Below, piece by piece: positions 38,427 through 47,476 of a DNA stretch of 64,000 nucleotides (position 1 is its first letter; each line of letters begins with the position of its first letter). The stretch is from UBA1161 sp002311745 (GTDB lineage: Bacteria; Planctomycetota; Phycisphaerae; Tepidisphaerales; Tepidisphaeraceae), in NCBI GenBank assembly GCA_050018415.1, contig JBEKAB010000002.1, positions 174,217-238,216 on the forward strand. Direction: 5' to 3'. Under the pieces are notes generated by a model that saw only the letters and a program-made list of their open reading frames with translations, did not search any database and was not told the origin of the DNA. Made by a program: the position numbers and the translations under genes.

Positions 38427-38860
38427 CATTATCCGCCGCAGGCGCAGCGCGAACAAGCGGGGGCGAACCCCGATCTAAGGCCCAAACAAGGCCAATTTTC
38501 CCGACAGTTCAGCCCGGCAAGCCGATTTAAGCCGGCCAATGCGCGGCCATTAACCCCTTCGACCCTTGAACTCTTGAACCCTTGAACCGTGTAAGCCAAT
38601 GGAGCCAAAAAGCAGATCCCCTAATGCTGTCACGGAAGTGAAGGTTTTGCTCGGCCGCCAAGCCCCAAACCCATGGCTCGCGGAACCTTGCAGCAAAAAT
38701 GGCCGATGGGTGCCCAATTCTTTTTTCGAACCTGCGCGCCAGCCAAAAACCGCTTCGCCAATCTCACTTCCAGTTCGGTCCGAGCGCCGGACGATAACGT
38801 CGTTATTTAAATAAGCCTGTTTTTCTCGCGGCAAGCGCCTGCCACGCATGGCGATACGTC
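38427..38860. repeat. Diverged noncoding dispersed repeat (copy 1) in a 750-base gene-free region
   Basis: The gap 38265-39013 shows no convincing gene. From the shared start CATTATCC at 38427 to GCGATACGTC at 38860 it resembles 47651-48129 in the same order and orientation. Shared blocks include CGAACAAGCGGG, TCCCGACA-TTCAGCCCG, CCGATTTAAG, GCCAAAAAC, CAGTTCG and GGCGATACGTC. Similarity is patchy, so these are old copies. A low-complexity CCCTTGAA-type run sits at 38555-38590. Confidence 0.55.
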
Positions 38861-38986
38861 CGGAAAACGAGTTGCGCGAGGTAAGGGGGGCAATTTGATG
38901 GTGAACTGGAGAGCGGGAGACCGCAGTGGGGCATCAGTTGATTTGTTTTGCTCTACTGGTCCACTGTTCTCCTGCTCCAATGCTCT

Positions 38987-39023
38987 ATTGAAATAGCCGC
39001 CCCAAATGGGCGCCTATTTCAAT
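38987..39023 (-). terminator. Hairpin terminator overlapping the end of the GT-C gene
   Basis: A stem ATTGAAATAG / CTATTTCAAT (10 bp) plus an inner CGCCC/GGGCG stem closes on a CAAAT loop. The TAG stop of the gene at 39014 is inside the stem. Confidence 0.6.
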
Positions 39024-40573
39024 ACCGATGCATCCCGCACGAGAATGACGAAGTTGGCGGCCGTTCTCTTGACGCGGTAACGGTAGCGGGCGGCCAGCGT
39101 GCGGATTAGGCGATCGAAGTTGGACGGATTGTCCGTTTTCAAGACATTTTCGTAGTACTGCTTTTCGATCACCATCACCCCCGGCGGATGCTCCAGGTAT
39201 TCCTTGAATATGGTTTCCTGGGACCTGAGCAGCAGAGCGGGATACGGCTCCTCGAAAAAGCGCCACCACCAATAGGTGTTGGCCTGCGGCAATGAGGACA
39301 AGAACACCACGGCTTCACTGAACTCAGGTCCGTACACCAGGAGGGTGGAGCCGGGCGGCGCGGTCCGATCCACGGTTTCGGCCACGCTCTTGAAAAAGTT
39401 GTACGTCGGCGATTTGTGAGCATCGTAGAGCGAGGCGGCCGCGCTGAGCATTCCCGTCAGAAACACGGCGCCGACGATCGTCCACCGGAAGCTCCAGGAG
39501 CGGATGAAATCGCGTTGCAGGGCGATGCCCATGTACAGCGCGACGAACGGGAACAAATTGCACCAATAATGCGGGAATTCACGCCTGGGCAGCATGCAAT
39601 GCGCGATCCCCACGAGCAGTGATCCCGCGACCAGCCACCGGTAGCGTCCAAGCAGACCCAACCCGGCGAACAGAAACAGAAATAGGGGCAGCGGCGTCTG
39701 GGCGAAGAGGAACCACAGCTTGATGAGATCACGTCCTCCGCCGGCTTTTGCGTAGCCGAATGGGTACACAAAGACCGTGTAGAAATATCCGTGCAGGTCG
39801 CCGATCCACAACACCAAGAGCAGGACCGCGCCCCAGCAGATCAGCCCCGCCAACGCCGCCGCGCCCAGACCCAGGGCCCTGCGCGACCAGGGCTGGCGGG
39901 AAAAGGCGACGACCGCCGCGGGCAACACGCCGGCGGGCAGGACGTTCTGGCGGATGTGGAACGCGACCACGGTCAGCACGCCGATCAGCACGCACTGCAC
40001 GAGCGTGAACGTCCGGTCGCGCAGCATCACGTAAGCCAGGAGCAGCAGCCCGGCTATGCACGGGTTTGCAAAATGCTCCAGCGAAAGCCACTTCCAGTCC
40101 CAATACATCAGCGGAGCCAGGGTGACAAAGGCGAAACAGCACAGCCCTGCCGCCAGGTTCCGCCGCAGCACCACGACATAAATCAGCCCTTCGCCCGCGA
40201 GCCACAGGCCCAGAAAAAAGCCCATCGCCGGATAGGAGCGCGGCGCGAATAGCTGCGGAACGGCAAAGAGCATCAGACCCAGCGGCGGCTTGTCTTGCCA
40301 GGTCTGGACGTACAGGCGTTTTCCGGCCAGCACTTCCTTGGCGAACTGGCCGCCCATGAACGGATCCATGTTCGTGACTTGGTGGGCCTGGTACCGATAG
40401 GCAAACGCCAGCGCCACCGTGAAACCTGCGAGGCACGCGACAAGGGCGACGCGTCCCGCCAGGCCCATGGAAGGCTGGGCAAGCCGTGCCGCCGCGTCGT
40501 CGTCGGACAAACCACCGATTGCCTGGTCTGTGATCGCCATGGGCCCGCTCGCCTCAAACGCGCGTAGCGTCAT
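39014..40573 (-). CDS. GT39/ArnT-like membrane glycosyltransferase
   Basis: The 519-residue protein has about eleven transmembrane helices. The first outer loop reads MDPFMGGQFAKEVLAGKRLY then WQDKPPLGLM; the acidic residue and the DKPPL motif are typical of GT39/ArnT-type GT-C enzymes that use polyprenyl-linked sugars. A soluble C-terminal domain of about 100 residues ends in ILVRDASVLK. The ATG at 40573 has AGGTGG at good spacing. It is divergent from the TPR glycosyltransferase gene across a G-rich promoter region. Confidence 0.75.
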   Translation of the reverse strand: MTLRAFEASGPMAITDQAIGGLSDDDAAARLAQPSMGLAGRVALVACLAGFTVALAFAYRYQAHQVTNMDPFMGGQFAKEVLAGKRLYVQTWQDKPPLGLMLFAVPQLFAPRSYPAMGFFLGLWLAGEGLIYVVVLRRNLAAGLCCFAFVTLAPLMYWDWKWLSLEHFANPCIAGLLLLAYVMLRDRTFTLVQCVLIGVLTVVAFHIRQNVLPAGVLPAAVVAFSRQPWSRRALGLGAAALAGLICWGAVLLLVLWIGDLHGYFYTVFVYPFGYAKAGGGRDLIKLWFLFAQTPLPLFLFLFAGLGLLGRYRWLVAGSLLVGIAHCMLPRREFPHYWCNLFPFVALYMGIALQRDFIRSWSFRWTIVGAVFLTGMLSAAASLYDAHKSPTYNFFKSVAETVDRTAPPGSTLLVYGPEFSEAVVFLSSLPQANTYWWWRFFEEPYPALLLRSQETIFKEYLEHPPGVMVIEKQYYENVLKTDNPSNFDRLIRTLAARYRYRVKRTAANFVILVRDASVLK

Positions 40574-40617
40574 AATAACCACCTGGGCGGACGATCAAAA
40601 CGTTCGCGCCGTACGCC

Positions 40618-40649
40618 GGGGGAGGGTTGGGGTGGGGGTTGGGGTGGGG
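40618..40649 (+). promoter_or_regulatory. G-quadruplex-forming run between divergent glycosyltransferase genes
   Basis: Six G-runs (5, 3, 4, 5, 4, 4 bases) separated by A, TT, T, TT and T lie within 32 bases in the 146-base divergent intergenic region. This strongly fits the G-quadruplex rule. A regulatory effect on either gene is inference. Confidence 0.6.
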
Positions 40650-40719
40650 CTTCTGGGCCGCACGCGACGAAGGGATTGTTGGGCCGGGCGGCGCGAGTAA
40701 AATCGGATGATCGAGCGGC

Positions 40720-43200
40720 ATGGTCCATCTGGTCATCAATACCTATCGCGATGCCCGACCGCAGCGCAACGCGGAATTGGAGGATGCGCTGCTTCGCAAC
40801 AAGCGGTGTCCGCACATCCGCGTGGTTCACGAGATTCCCGACCCGCCGCGGCTGACCATCCGCCAACTGCTCGCCGAAGCGGTTCGGCGCGTCCAGCCCG
40901 ACGACGTGGTGATCATCGCCAACACCGATATCTACTTCGACGACACCGCCCGGTGGCTGGAAGTGATTGCCCCTCAGGAATGTTTTGCCCTGTCGCGTTA
41001 CGAAGGGCATCAGAGCGAGCAGGTCAGCCCCGAGCCCCATCGGAGTCAGGACGCCTGGGTTTTCCGCGGTCTGCCGCCGGACGTTGCCGCCGATTTCACG
41101 CTCGGAGCGCACGGATGCGACAATCGTCTCAATCGCCTTCTGCTCGACGCCGGATACGCGGTTTACAACCCGTCTCTGTCGATCAAGGCGCATCACCTTC
41201 ATATCAGCGGACTACGGCCATCCCCGCCGGAGAACAAAATTCCCGGCCCGTACCATTTCCCCCCGGCCTGCACCATCGATTACATCCAGAGCTGCCACCG
41301 CATCCTCGCCGAACATCCCGACCGCGCCGAAGCGCTCAGCCTCGTCGGCGCCAAAGCGTTTGAAACCGGCGATCCCCAGACGGCCGCGATTTTCTTTCGC
41401 CGCGCCATTGCCCTGCGGCCGGATCGGGCGATCTATCACCGCAATCTCGGCTTCGCCCTGGCGGCCTCGGAAGAATTTTCATCAGCCGTCGATGCCTATC
41501 GCGAAGCGCTGAAACTCGATCCCGCCAACGCCGACGCCTATCACAAAATGGCCGTCGCTCTCCGCAGGCTGGGGAAATGGGACCAGGCCGTCGACGCTTG
41601 CCTGCAATCGGTCGCCCTGCGCCCGGATTCTCCGGAAACTTTGAACGGCCTGGGCAATTGCTACATCGCCAAAGCGGATTGGCCCCGCGCCATCGAATGC
41701 TTCCAGCAGGCGCTGGCGCTGCAGCCCGACTACGCCGAGGCGCACAGCAACCTGGGTTTTGTCCTGCAATCGCAAAACCGACTGCCCGAGGCGATCGCCG
41801 CCTATCGACGCGCCCTCGCCCTGCGTCCGCAATTGGACGTGAGCTGGTGCCATCTCGGCAACGCCCTGGCGGCGGACCTTCAGTGGGATGAGGCCATCGC
41901 CGCGTATCAGCGGGCGATCGCCATCCGACCGGATTTTTACGAGGTCTACGTTCGCCTGGCCGACGCCCTGCGGGCCAAGGGAGATTACCCCGCGTCGATC
42001 GCCGCTTGCCGCCGCGTGCTCGACGAATGGGTGGACTACGCCGAAGCATCGGATTCCATGGGCCAATCGCTGCTGGCCCTGGGCGATCTCGACGGCGCCC
42101 AACTCGCCCACGAGCGGGCCCTGCGGATGCGCCCGGGCTATGCCCCGGCCCTGGCGAACCTGGGCAACGTGTATTACCTGCGAGGCCAATTCGCCGCCGC
42201 CGCCGCCGAACAACGCAAGGCGCTGCACATTCAACCCGATCTCGCCGAAGCCCACTGGAATCTGGCCCGCATCCTTCTTTTGCGAGGCGATTTTCAAGAG
42301 GGTTTTGCCCAATTCGAATGGCGTAGAAAAGCCGCGGAATTCCGGCCCGGCCTGCCGGAATTCCCCCAACCGACGTGGGACGGCGGCGACCTGGCCGGCC
42401 GGACAATCCTGCTGCATGCCGAGCGGGACATCGGCGATACGATCCTCTTCGCCCGTTACCTTCCGCTCGTAGCCCAGCGCGGCGGGAAAATCATCCTGCT
42501 CGCTCAACCCTCCATGCAGCGATTGCTGCGCACCATTCCCGGAATCGTTCAATGCCTCACGTTCAAAGATTCCCTGCCGGAATTTGACGTGCATTGCCCG
42601 CTCCCCAGCCTCCCGCACGTGATGGCCCTCACCCGGCCCCAGGACGCCCCCTGGCAAGGCCCTTATCTGCATGCGGATGCCCCATCGCAGCAAATGTTTT
42701 CCGACCTGTTACAGCGAGCGCAGGGCCGTCTGAAGGTGGGATTGGCCTGCCCGCCGACTGTCCAGCCAGGCGCCAGATCGATTTCCCTTGCCATGCTGGC
42801 CGGGCTGGCGAATCCGGGCATTCAATTTTACTGGCTCCAGCCCGCCGAAAATTCACGCCAATCCCCGCCTCCCGCGACGGATTTGAATTTGATCGATCCG
42901 ACCCAGCGTCTGAAGGACCTGGCGGACGCAGCCGCATTGATCGCACAACTCGATCTGATCGTCAGTGCCGATGGCGCGACGGCGCAATTGGCCGGCGCGT
43001 TGGATCGGCCGGTCTGGATGCTCGTGGAAGCGGCCCCCGATTGGAGATGGATGCTGGATCGTAGCGATTCACCGTGGTATCCGAGCCTCCGTCTCTTCCG
43101 CCAAAAGCGGCCGGGCGATTGGGCGGAGCCGATCGGCGAGCTGATTGATGCGTTGCAGGGGCAGCAGCAGGGGCAACAGGGGCAGCAGGGTCATCACTGA
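40720..43200 (+). CDS. Glycosyltransferase-like / TPR / GT9-like fusion protein
   Basis: The 826-residue protein has three parts. Residues 1-195 form a glycosyltransferase-like domain with DVVIIANTDIYFDDTARWL, including a candidate DxD-type site. Residues about 215-545 are around ten TPRs (EALKLDPANADAYHKMAVAL, EAHSNLGFVLQSQNRLPEA). Residues about 560-815 resemble the GT9/SPINDLY-type C-terminal domain, with LLHAERDIGDTILFARYLP and VSADGATAQLAGALDRPVW. The tail is Gln/Gly-rich and encoded by CAGGGG/CAGCAG micro-repeats. Protein O-glycosylation or glycan assembly is plausible but not shown. Confidence 0.75.
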   Translation: MVHLVINTYRDARPQRNAELEDALLRNKRCPHIRVVHEIPDPPRLTIRQLLAEAVRRVQPDDVVIIANTDIYFDDTARWLEVIAPQECFALSRYEGHQSEQVSPEPHRSQDAWVFRGLPPDVAADFTLGAHGCDNRLNRLLLDAGYAVYNPSLSIKAHHLHISGLRPSPPENKIPGPYHFPPACTIDYIQSCHRILAEHPDRAEALSLVGAKAFETGDPQTAAIFFRRAIALRPDRAIYHRNLGFALAASEEFSSAVDAYREALKLDPANADAYHKMAVALRRLGKWDQAVDACLQSVALRPDSPETLNGLGNCYIAKADWPRAIECFQQALALQPDYAEAHSNLGFVLQSQNRLPEAIAAYRRALALRPQLDVSWCHLGNALAADLQWDEAIAAYQRAIAIRPDFYEVYVRLADALRAKGDYPASIAACRRVLDEWVDYAEASDSMGQSLLALGDLDGAQLAHERALRMRPGYAPALANLGNVYYLRGQFAAAAAEQRKALHIQPDLAEAHWNLARILLLRGDFQEGFAQFEWRRKAAEFRPGLPEFPQPTWDGGDLAGRTILLHAERDIGDTILFARYLPLVAQRGGKIILLAQPSMQRLLRTIPGIVQCLTFKDSLPEFDVHCPLPSLPHVMALTRPQDAPWQGPYLHADAPSQQMFSDLLQRAQGRLKVGLACPPTVQPGARSISLAMLAGLANPGIQFYWLQPAENSRQSPPPATDLNLIDPTQRLKDLADAAALIAQLDLIVSADGATAQLAGALDRPVWMLVEAAPDWRWMLDRSDSPWYPSLRLFRQKRPGDWAEPIGELIDALQGQQQGQQGQQGHH

Positions 43201-43891
43201 TTGTTTCCTGGTAGCCCAGGGCGATTTAGCGGCGGGGCGCAGCACCGCGGGTTCTCGCGCAGCGCGGCTTCTTATCCGTTTTTAATAGCTGCGGGCGGCA
43301 GCCCGCAGACCCCTTGCCGAAAGACACCCGATGATCCGCCAAGCTCAGCCCTCAATTCGAATCGCATACCCTATTCCGCGCCCCCCAATTCGGCATCCCC
43401 CGAAAACGAGTTGCAACCCACGGGCCGCTCCTCAACCGTCCTTCAGCCCCGCTTGTCCGACCTCTGCATTACCTCAACGCCGCTTCCTCCTCTCCCCGCC
43501 TGTGGTGAGCCCGTCGAACCGCGCCCCGGCATCCAGAACTGAAACGCGTCTCCTTTCTCCTTTCCACTTTCTACTCTCTCGCGCAGCGCCTTTCTCCTTT
43601 CTCCCGCTCTACTTTCTCGCGCAGCGCGGCTTCTCCCGTCCGGCGCGTATGATAAATCCCGCAACCGTTGACCCTCGTCAGAGTGGCTTGGAGTTTCGCC
43701 GACCCGCTTGAACTTCCGCGCAATTGGCAATGAACAGCGAGAGTCTGTACAAGATATCCACGCTCATGCGCAATTCACCGGAGACCTGCAGGCGACATTG
43801 TGCTGCGCGGATTCCAGGGTTGCTCGTGGATTCAGCGGAGTTTCCCCGTACACCATTGCGAGCGACCGGCACCTAGCTCGAGGTGAATTCC
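43201..43891. other. Gene-free region with pyrimidine-rich tract and short repeats
   Basis: I see no gene here. The region holds the hairpin at 43289-43308 and three copies of a CTCGCGCAGCGC motif (about 43254, 43574 and 43615) within a C/T-rich tract at 43485-43640. From about 43650 the sequence becomes AT-richer, which I take as the left border of the DUF4062/kinase-HD island. The DUF4062 promoter should lie in the last 200 bases. Confidence 0.5.
43289..43308. repeat. Dispersed hairpin, GCGGGCGGCAGCCCGC family (copy 2)
   Basis: A perfect 8-bp stem CTGCGGGC / GCCCGCAG closes a GGCA loop. Relative to the copy at 19058, the second pair is T-A instead of C-G, a compensatory change. Confidence 0.8.
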
Positions 43892-44866
43892 ATGGAAACG
43901 GACGTACGCTACCAAGTGTTCGTCAGTTCGACCTTCCGCGACCTCACAGAGGAACGACGAGAGGTCATGCAATGCCTATTGGATATGGACTGCATCCCCG
44001 CAGGTATGGAGCTATTTCCGGCAGCCGACGACACGGCTTGGAAGTTGATCACCCGCGTGATTGACCAGTCCGATTACTATGTGCTCATCATCGGCGGCCG
44101 ATACGGCTCGATCGACGCATCTGGCATCAGCTACACCGAGCGAGAATACGACTACGCCGTCTCGGTTAAGAGATCCGTACTCCCATTTCTGCACGAGCAC
44201 CCAGATCAGATTCCGGCGGGGAAGTCAGAAATGGAACCAACCGCCCGGACATGCTTGGAGCGGTTTCGCCAAAAGGTTCAAGATGCACATCATTGTAAGC
44301 ACTGGAACAGCCCCCATGATCTTGCCGGCAAAGTTTCGCGCTCGCTCATAGCCACAATCAAGGGTGCTCCCGCAATCGGTTGGGTCCGAGGCGACCAAGC
44401 CAGGAGGATCGAGGACGTACAACGACTAGCCGATCTCCAGCAAAAAGTTGGCGCCCTCGAACAAGAGAACGCAATTCTCAGCCGGGCTCAGGACGCCGTT
44501 CTCGCTAAACGTGTACCAAGGATCGCTACGGAGTATTCCCCGCTTTTTCGCGTATTGAGACTGTATATAGAACTCGTCCCTCCGCCCGAATCGAAAGATT
44601 TCAATGGTCAAACACTTCGCGATGCAGTCACGTCATGTGGCGGAGCGTACGAACAGGTCGCCACGCTTGTGGCGGAGTTCGATCGAGCGAAACATCCTGG
44701 CGTATACTACACGGCGCTGGACGTTTTGCGGGCTCTCACTCCTCTCCGCACAATACCTAGGACCGTAACTGATGCTACCAAGTGGAAGAACGACGCTAGC
44801 ACGTTCCTTTCCCTGTGTGAGAATCTGGACGGAATTATTCAGCACGAGAACTGGGGGCCGGAATAA
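43892..44866 (+). CDS. DUF4062-domain protein
   Basis: The 324-residue protein begins with a DUF4062 domain (about 7-105): YQVFVSSTFRDLTEERREVM, then DYYVLIIGGRYG and SYTEREYDYA. DUF4062 has a TIR-like layout and is usually joined to NACHT or other STAND modules in signalling and defence proteins; here it is followed only by a coiled coil (about 170-200, LQQKVGALEQENAIL) and a helical C-terminal domain of about 120 residues. The ATG at 43892 has GAGGTG seven bases upstream. Its base composition is AT-richer than the surrounding genome. It converges on the kinase-HD gene. Confidence 0.85.
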   Translation: METDVRYQVFVSSTFRDLTEERREVMQCLLDMDCIPAGMELFPAADDTAWKLITRVIDQSDYYVLIIGGRYGSIDASGISYTEREYDYAVSVKRSVLPFLHEHPDQIPAGKSEMEPTARTCLERFRQKVQDAHHCKHWNSPHDLAGKVSRSLIATIKGAPAIGWVRGDQARRIEDVQRLADLQQKVGALEQENAILSRAQDAVLAKRVPRIATEYSPLFRVLRLYIELVPPPESKDFNGQTLRDAVTSCGGAYEQVATLVAEFDRAKHPGVYYTALDVLRALTPLRTIPRTVTDATKWKNDASTFLSLCENLDGIIQHENWGPE

Positions 44867-44867
44867 T

Positions 44868-44987
44868 CGGGAATAATCGGGGGAATAATCGGGACGGCTC
44901 CGAATTGTGAGGTACCTTCATAATTCAGAGCCGTCCCGATTTATTCGTTCCCATTTATTCGTCCAGAGTTGTCCCGATTTATTCGTC
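44868..44987. repeat. Long hairpin and iterated motif between convergent island genes
   Basis: A perfect 13-bp stem ATCGGGACGGCTC (44888-44900) pairs with 44928-44940; an imperfect inner stem (GAATTGTGA / TTCATAATTC) extends it. Upstream are three copies of GGAATAATCGG and downstream two of CCCGATTTATTCG plus a variant, so the motif recurs in both directions. It probably terminates both genes, and may be a miniature mobile hairpin. Confidence 0.75.
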
Positions 44988-47339
44988 TTAGTAGTTCACT
45001 TCTGGGTCCGCTTTTACACTGGCCGAGTAGAACCTCTCGTCCGCTGACTTACAGATGCTGCCCAAATGTCGTATGTTCTCCCAATAAAGTCGAGGCGACA
45101 CGTAGACCCTGATCGGGGCGAGGAATGCCGCTGGTTCGTTGAAGATCGAATCCTTGAGGTGTGAAACCTCAGTAATCGGAAATTGTTGTCCTGTCCGCTC
45201 GTCAACAACAGTCAAGATTCGATTGCCCGCTTTGCCCCAAGGCACGTCAACCAGTACCTCAAATGGGCTAATTTTTGCCGATAGACCCATTTTCTCCTGA
45301 AAAGCCGCGATGAAACACTGTCGTAGATCGCCGACATTGTTCCACCTGATCGGAACTAGCGAGCCGTGTACTGAAGTCTGATTTACGATTGTCCAGTACA
45401 CATTGTGACGCGCGGTAAATTCTTTAGGCACTTCATCGCTGCGCGTGTACCTCGCGATTGGAAGATAAATATCGCTGAACGACGGAGAAGCATGCAGCTT
45501 CACGAGCGGCTCAAGTGCAATTTTGGCCGGCATCCGTTTCCCATCCTGAACACTCTCCCGATCTGGCGCGCTGTCCAGCATGGGAACTATTACCTGATTG
45601 ATTGCCTGTTGTTCGCTTATACAACTCTTCAGCTTCCCCACAAGCGACCGAAGTGCCACTATGTCCTGCCGCACAAATGGGGCGACGAATGCGTGGAACA
45701 TGGCGATCACGGATCGGATGTGCTCTTCCCAATAAAGGGCCGCTAGCATCTGTTCCTGAACTATCATGAAGCCCTCTACCGCTGGAACACCCGAAAGTGC
45801 AACGCCGAGTTTCTTGCTCAGGTCAACTGGTCGCAATGATTGGAAGATTCGCTGAAGATCGAGTCCAAGACCGTAAGTGAGTCCACAGTGGTGGGAATCG
45901 CGTCGAAGGTAATCAAGCTTGTCGGTATCGATCGGTCCATCTAGGAGGTCTGACAAAATCGGAACTTTCTTCTCCAGCACCTTTGCAGCTTCATTTGCGT
46001 GATTGCTGCCCCAGCCCTTTTCAATCGCGGAGCGCAACTCTTTATCCGTTTCCAACAGGGATAGAGTGTACGCTGAATGCGACACGAGATCCTTAGCTTC
46101 GTTTGCATGTTGCGTGTCTGTGAATCGACTTGCGACGTACTGCTCCATCACGTGTGCAAACGGATAGTGTCCAATGTCGTGAATAAGCGCAGCAAGCATG
46201 CAGCCTTCGAGGTTTAGGTCCGTAAACAGTTCACGGAAAGCGGGAAGGCTTTCCATTCTTGTCAGTGCCTGCCGCGTGGTTTCCAGCGTACCCAAGGAAT
46301 GCTCGAATCGGCTGTGGGTTCCTCCAGGAAAATACCATTCGCAAAATGAAAGCTGTTTTGTGAACCTCATGCGCTGCATAATCTTGGTGTTAATCACTTG
46401 GAGCACAGGCGATCCAACTTGCACCTGTCCGGTCACAGGCAACGCGATCGCGCCACGCGACCCGTCAGTGTGAATAAACAAACGGTCTGTCGCGTGGATT
46501 ACGTGCAGAGGATCAGAGACCCCGCGGTAACGCGATCTTGCATCAGACCAGGAGGTGATTCGACCGTTTTCTAGCGCCTGACAAAATTCCAAATAGGCGA
46601 GATTCTGATCCGGGCTAGCCCCGTCAAGAAAAGCGTCCGCCATTGTTGCCAACAGGTGACCGAGCGCACGGAAATCGGAAGCCATGAAGGAGTCCATCGC
46701 TTCGTGTCGATCCAACTCGTCCCGGATATGCGTCTGTTGTTCAACAGTTTTGAACCTGTAGTCACCTCGCTCTATAGTCAAGGGTGACGAGTCACTTTCT
46801 CGGTGGCCAGATCCAAAGTCGATAATTAGTAACCCGTCGCGGTAAACGTGTTCGCTTAGCAGAACGTTGTTAATATGAAGGTCGCAATGAGTGCGACCGG
46901 CACTGTGCAGGTATTCCAGTGCGTCGAGAAGCTGCCGCACGATGAAATCGGCTTGGACAATGCGCAATTTCTTTCCGTCCTCTTTGAATTCGCGAAATGT
47001 CTGACCGGGGTGGTACGTGCAGATATAGAACGGTTGCGGCGGTAGGAACCCACTCTCGTAAACACGCGGCAAGCAGCGATGGTTCAATGGAGTTAATATT
47101 TCGACCTCTTTGCGGAGGGTCTTTATCACGTCGGCCAACTGAGCCTCTCCCGCAATGTCTTGGCGCATTGTTTTCAAGCAATAGAGAGCCCCCGATTGGA
47201 CGTGTCGAACAGCGTGCGCTACACCCGTCTTTCCCTTTTTGATCTCTACCACGTAGGCATATGCAGAGCCAACTGCATCGGCGATTTGTGAAAGATGTTG
47301 GGGCCAGGTCACGGAAGGAAGACTTTCGCGCGTCGCCAT
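44988..47339 (-). CDS. Protein kinase fused to a SAMHD1-like HD phosphohydrolase
   Basis: The 783-residue protein has an N-terminal protein kinase (about 25-260): Lys56 in LYCLKTM, the catalytic loop HCDLHINNVL with Asp153 and Asn158, and DFG at 174-176. A second domain (about 275-640) matches SAMHD1-type HD dNTPases: MQRMRFTKQLSF, HSRFEHSLG (Arg344, His347), LIHDIGH (His387, Asp388) and DTDKLDYLRRDSHHCGL (Asp473, Lys474, Tyr477). All metal-binding residues are kept. The last 140 residues are unassigned. GGTGGAG precedes the ATG at 47339. I infer a nucleotide-depleting enzyme gated by a kinase, possibly in phage defence. Confidence 0.88.
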   Translation of the reverse strand: MATRESLPSVTWPQHLSQIADAVGSAYAYVVEIKKGKTGVAHAVRHVQSGALYCLKTMRQDIAGEAQLADVIKTLRKEVEILTPLNHRCLPRVYESGFLPPQPFYICTYHPGQTFREFKEDGKKLRIVQADFIVRQLLDALEYLHSAGRTHCDLHINNVLLSEHVYRDGLLIIDFGSGHRESDSSPLTIERGDYRFKTVEQQTHIRDELDRHEAMDSFMASDFRALGHLLATMADAFLDGASPDQNLAYLEFCQALENGRITSWSDARSRYRGVSDPLHVIHATDRLFIHTDGSRGAIALPVTGQVQVGSPVLQVINTKIMQRMRFTKQLSFCEWYFPGGTHSRFEHSLGTLETTRQALTRMESLPAFRELFTDLNLEGCMLAALIHDIGHYPFAHVMEQYVASRFTDTQHANEAKDLVSHSAYTLSLLETDKELRSAIEKGWGSNHANEAAKVLEKKVPILSDLLDGPIDTDKLDYLRRDSHHCGLTYGLGLDLQRIFQSLRPVDLSKKLGVALSGVPAVEGFMIVQEQMLAALYWEEHIRSVIAMFHAFVAPFVRQDIVALRSLVGKLKSCISEQQAINQVIVPMLDSAPDRESVQDGKRMPAKIALEPLVKLHASPSFSDIYLPIARYTRSDEVPKEFTARHNVYWTIVNQTSVHGSLVPIRWNNVGDLRQCFIAAFQEKMGLSAKISPFEVLVDVPWGKAGNRILTVVDERTGQQFPITEVSHLKDSIFNEPAAFLAPIRVYVSPRLYWENIRHLGSICKSADERFYSASVKADPEVNY

Positions 47340-47417
47340 AAATACTCCACCTTTGCAGTGACCTGCCCCCCATCTTCGTACCACCTGCTATGCGAGTTTG
47401 ACCAATTTCTCGCCATC

Positions 47418-47476
47418 GGGGATGGAAACGGGGGATGGAAAAGGGGGGATGGAAAAAGGGGGGGATGGAAAAGGGG
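47418..47476. repeat. Purine-rich tandem repeat upstream of the kinase-HD gene
   Basis: Four units of the form G(n)ATGGAAA(n) occur in a row with G-runs of 4, 5, 6 and 7 bases, closed by another GGGG. It lies 79-137 bases upstream of the start codon at 47339. Homopolymer runs of this kind are prone to slippage. Confidence 0.85.

Noticed and set aside
38550..38849. 99-codon minus-strand frame in the gene-free region
   Set aside because: No Shine-Dalgarno, no recognisable motif, and it lies in the diverged noncoding repeat.
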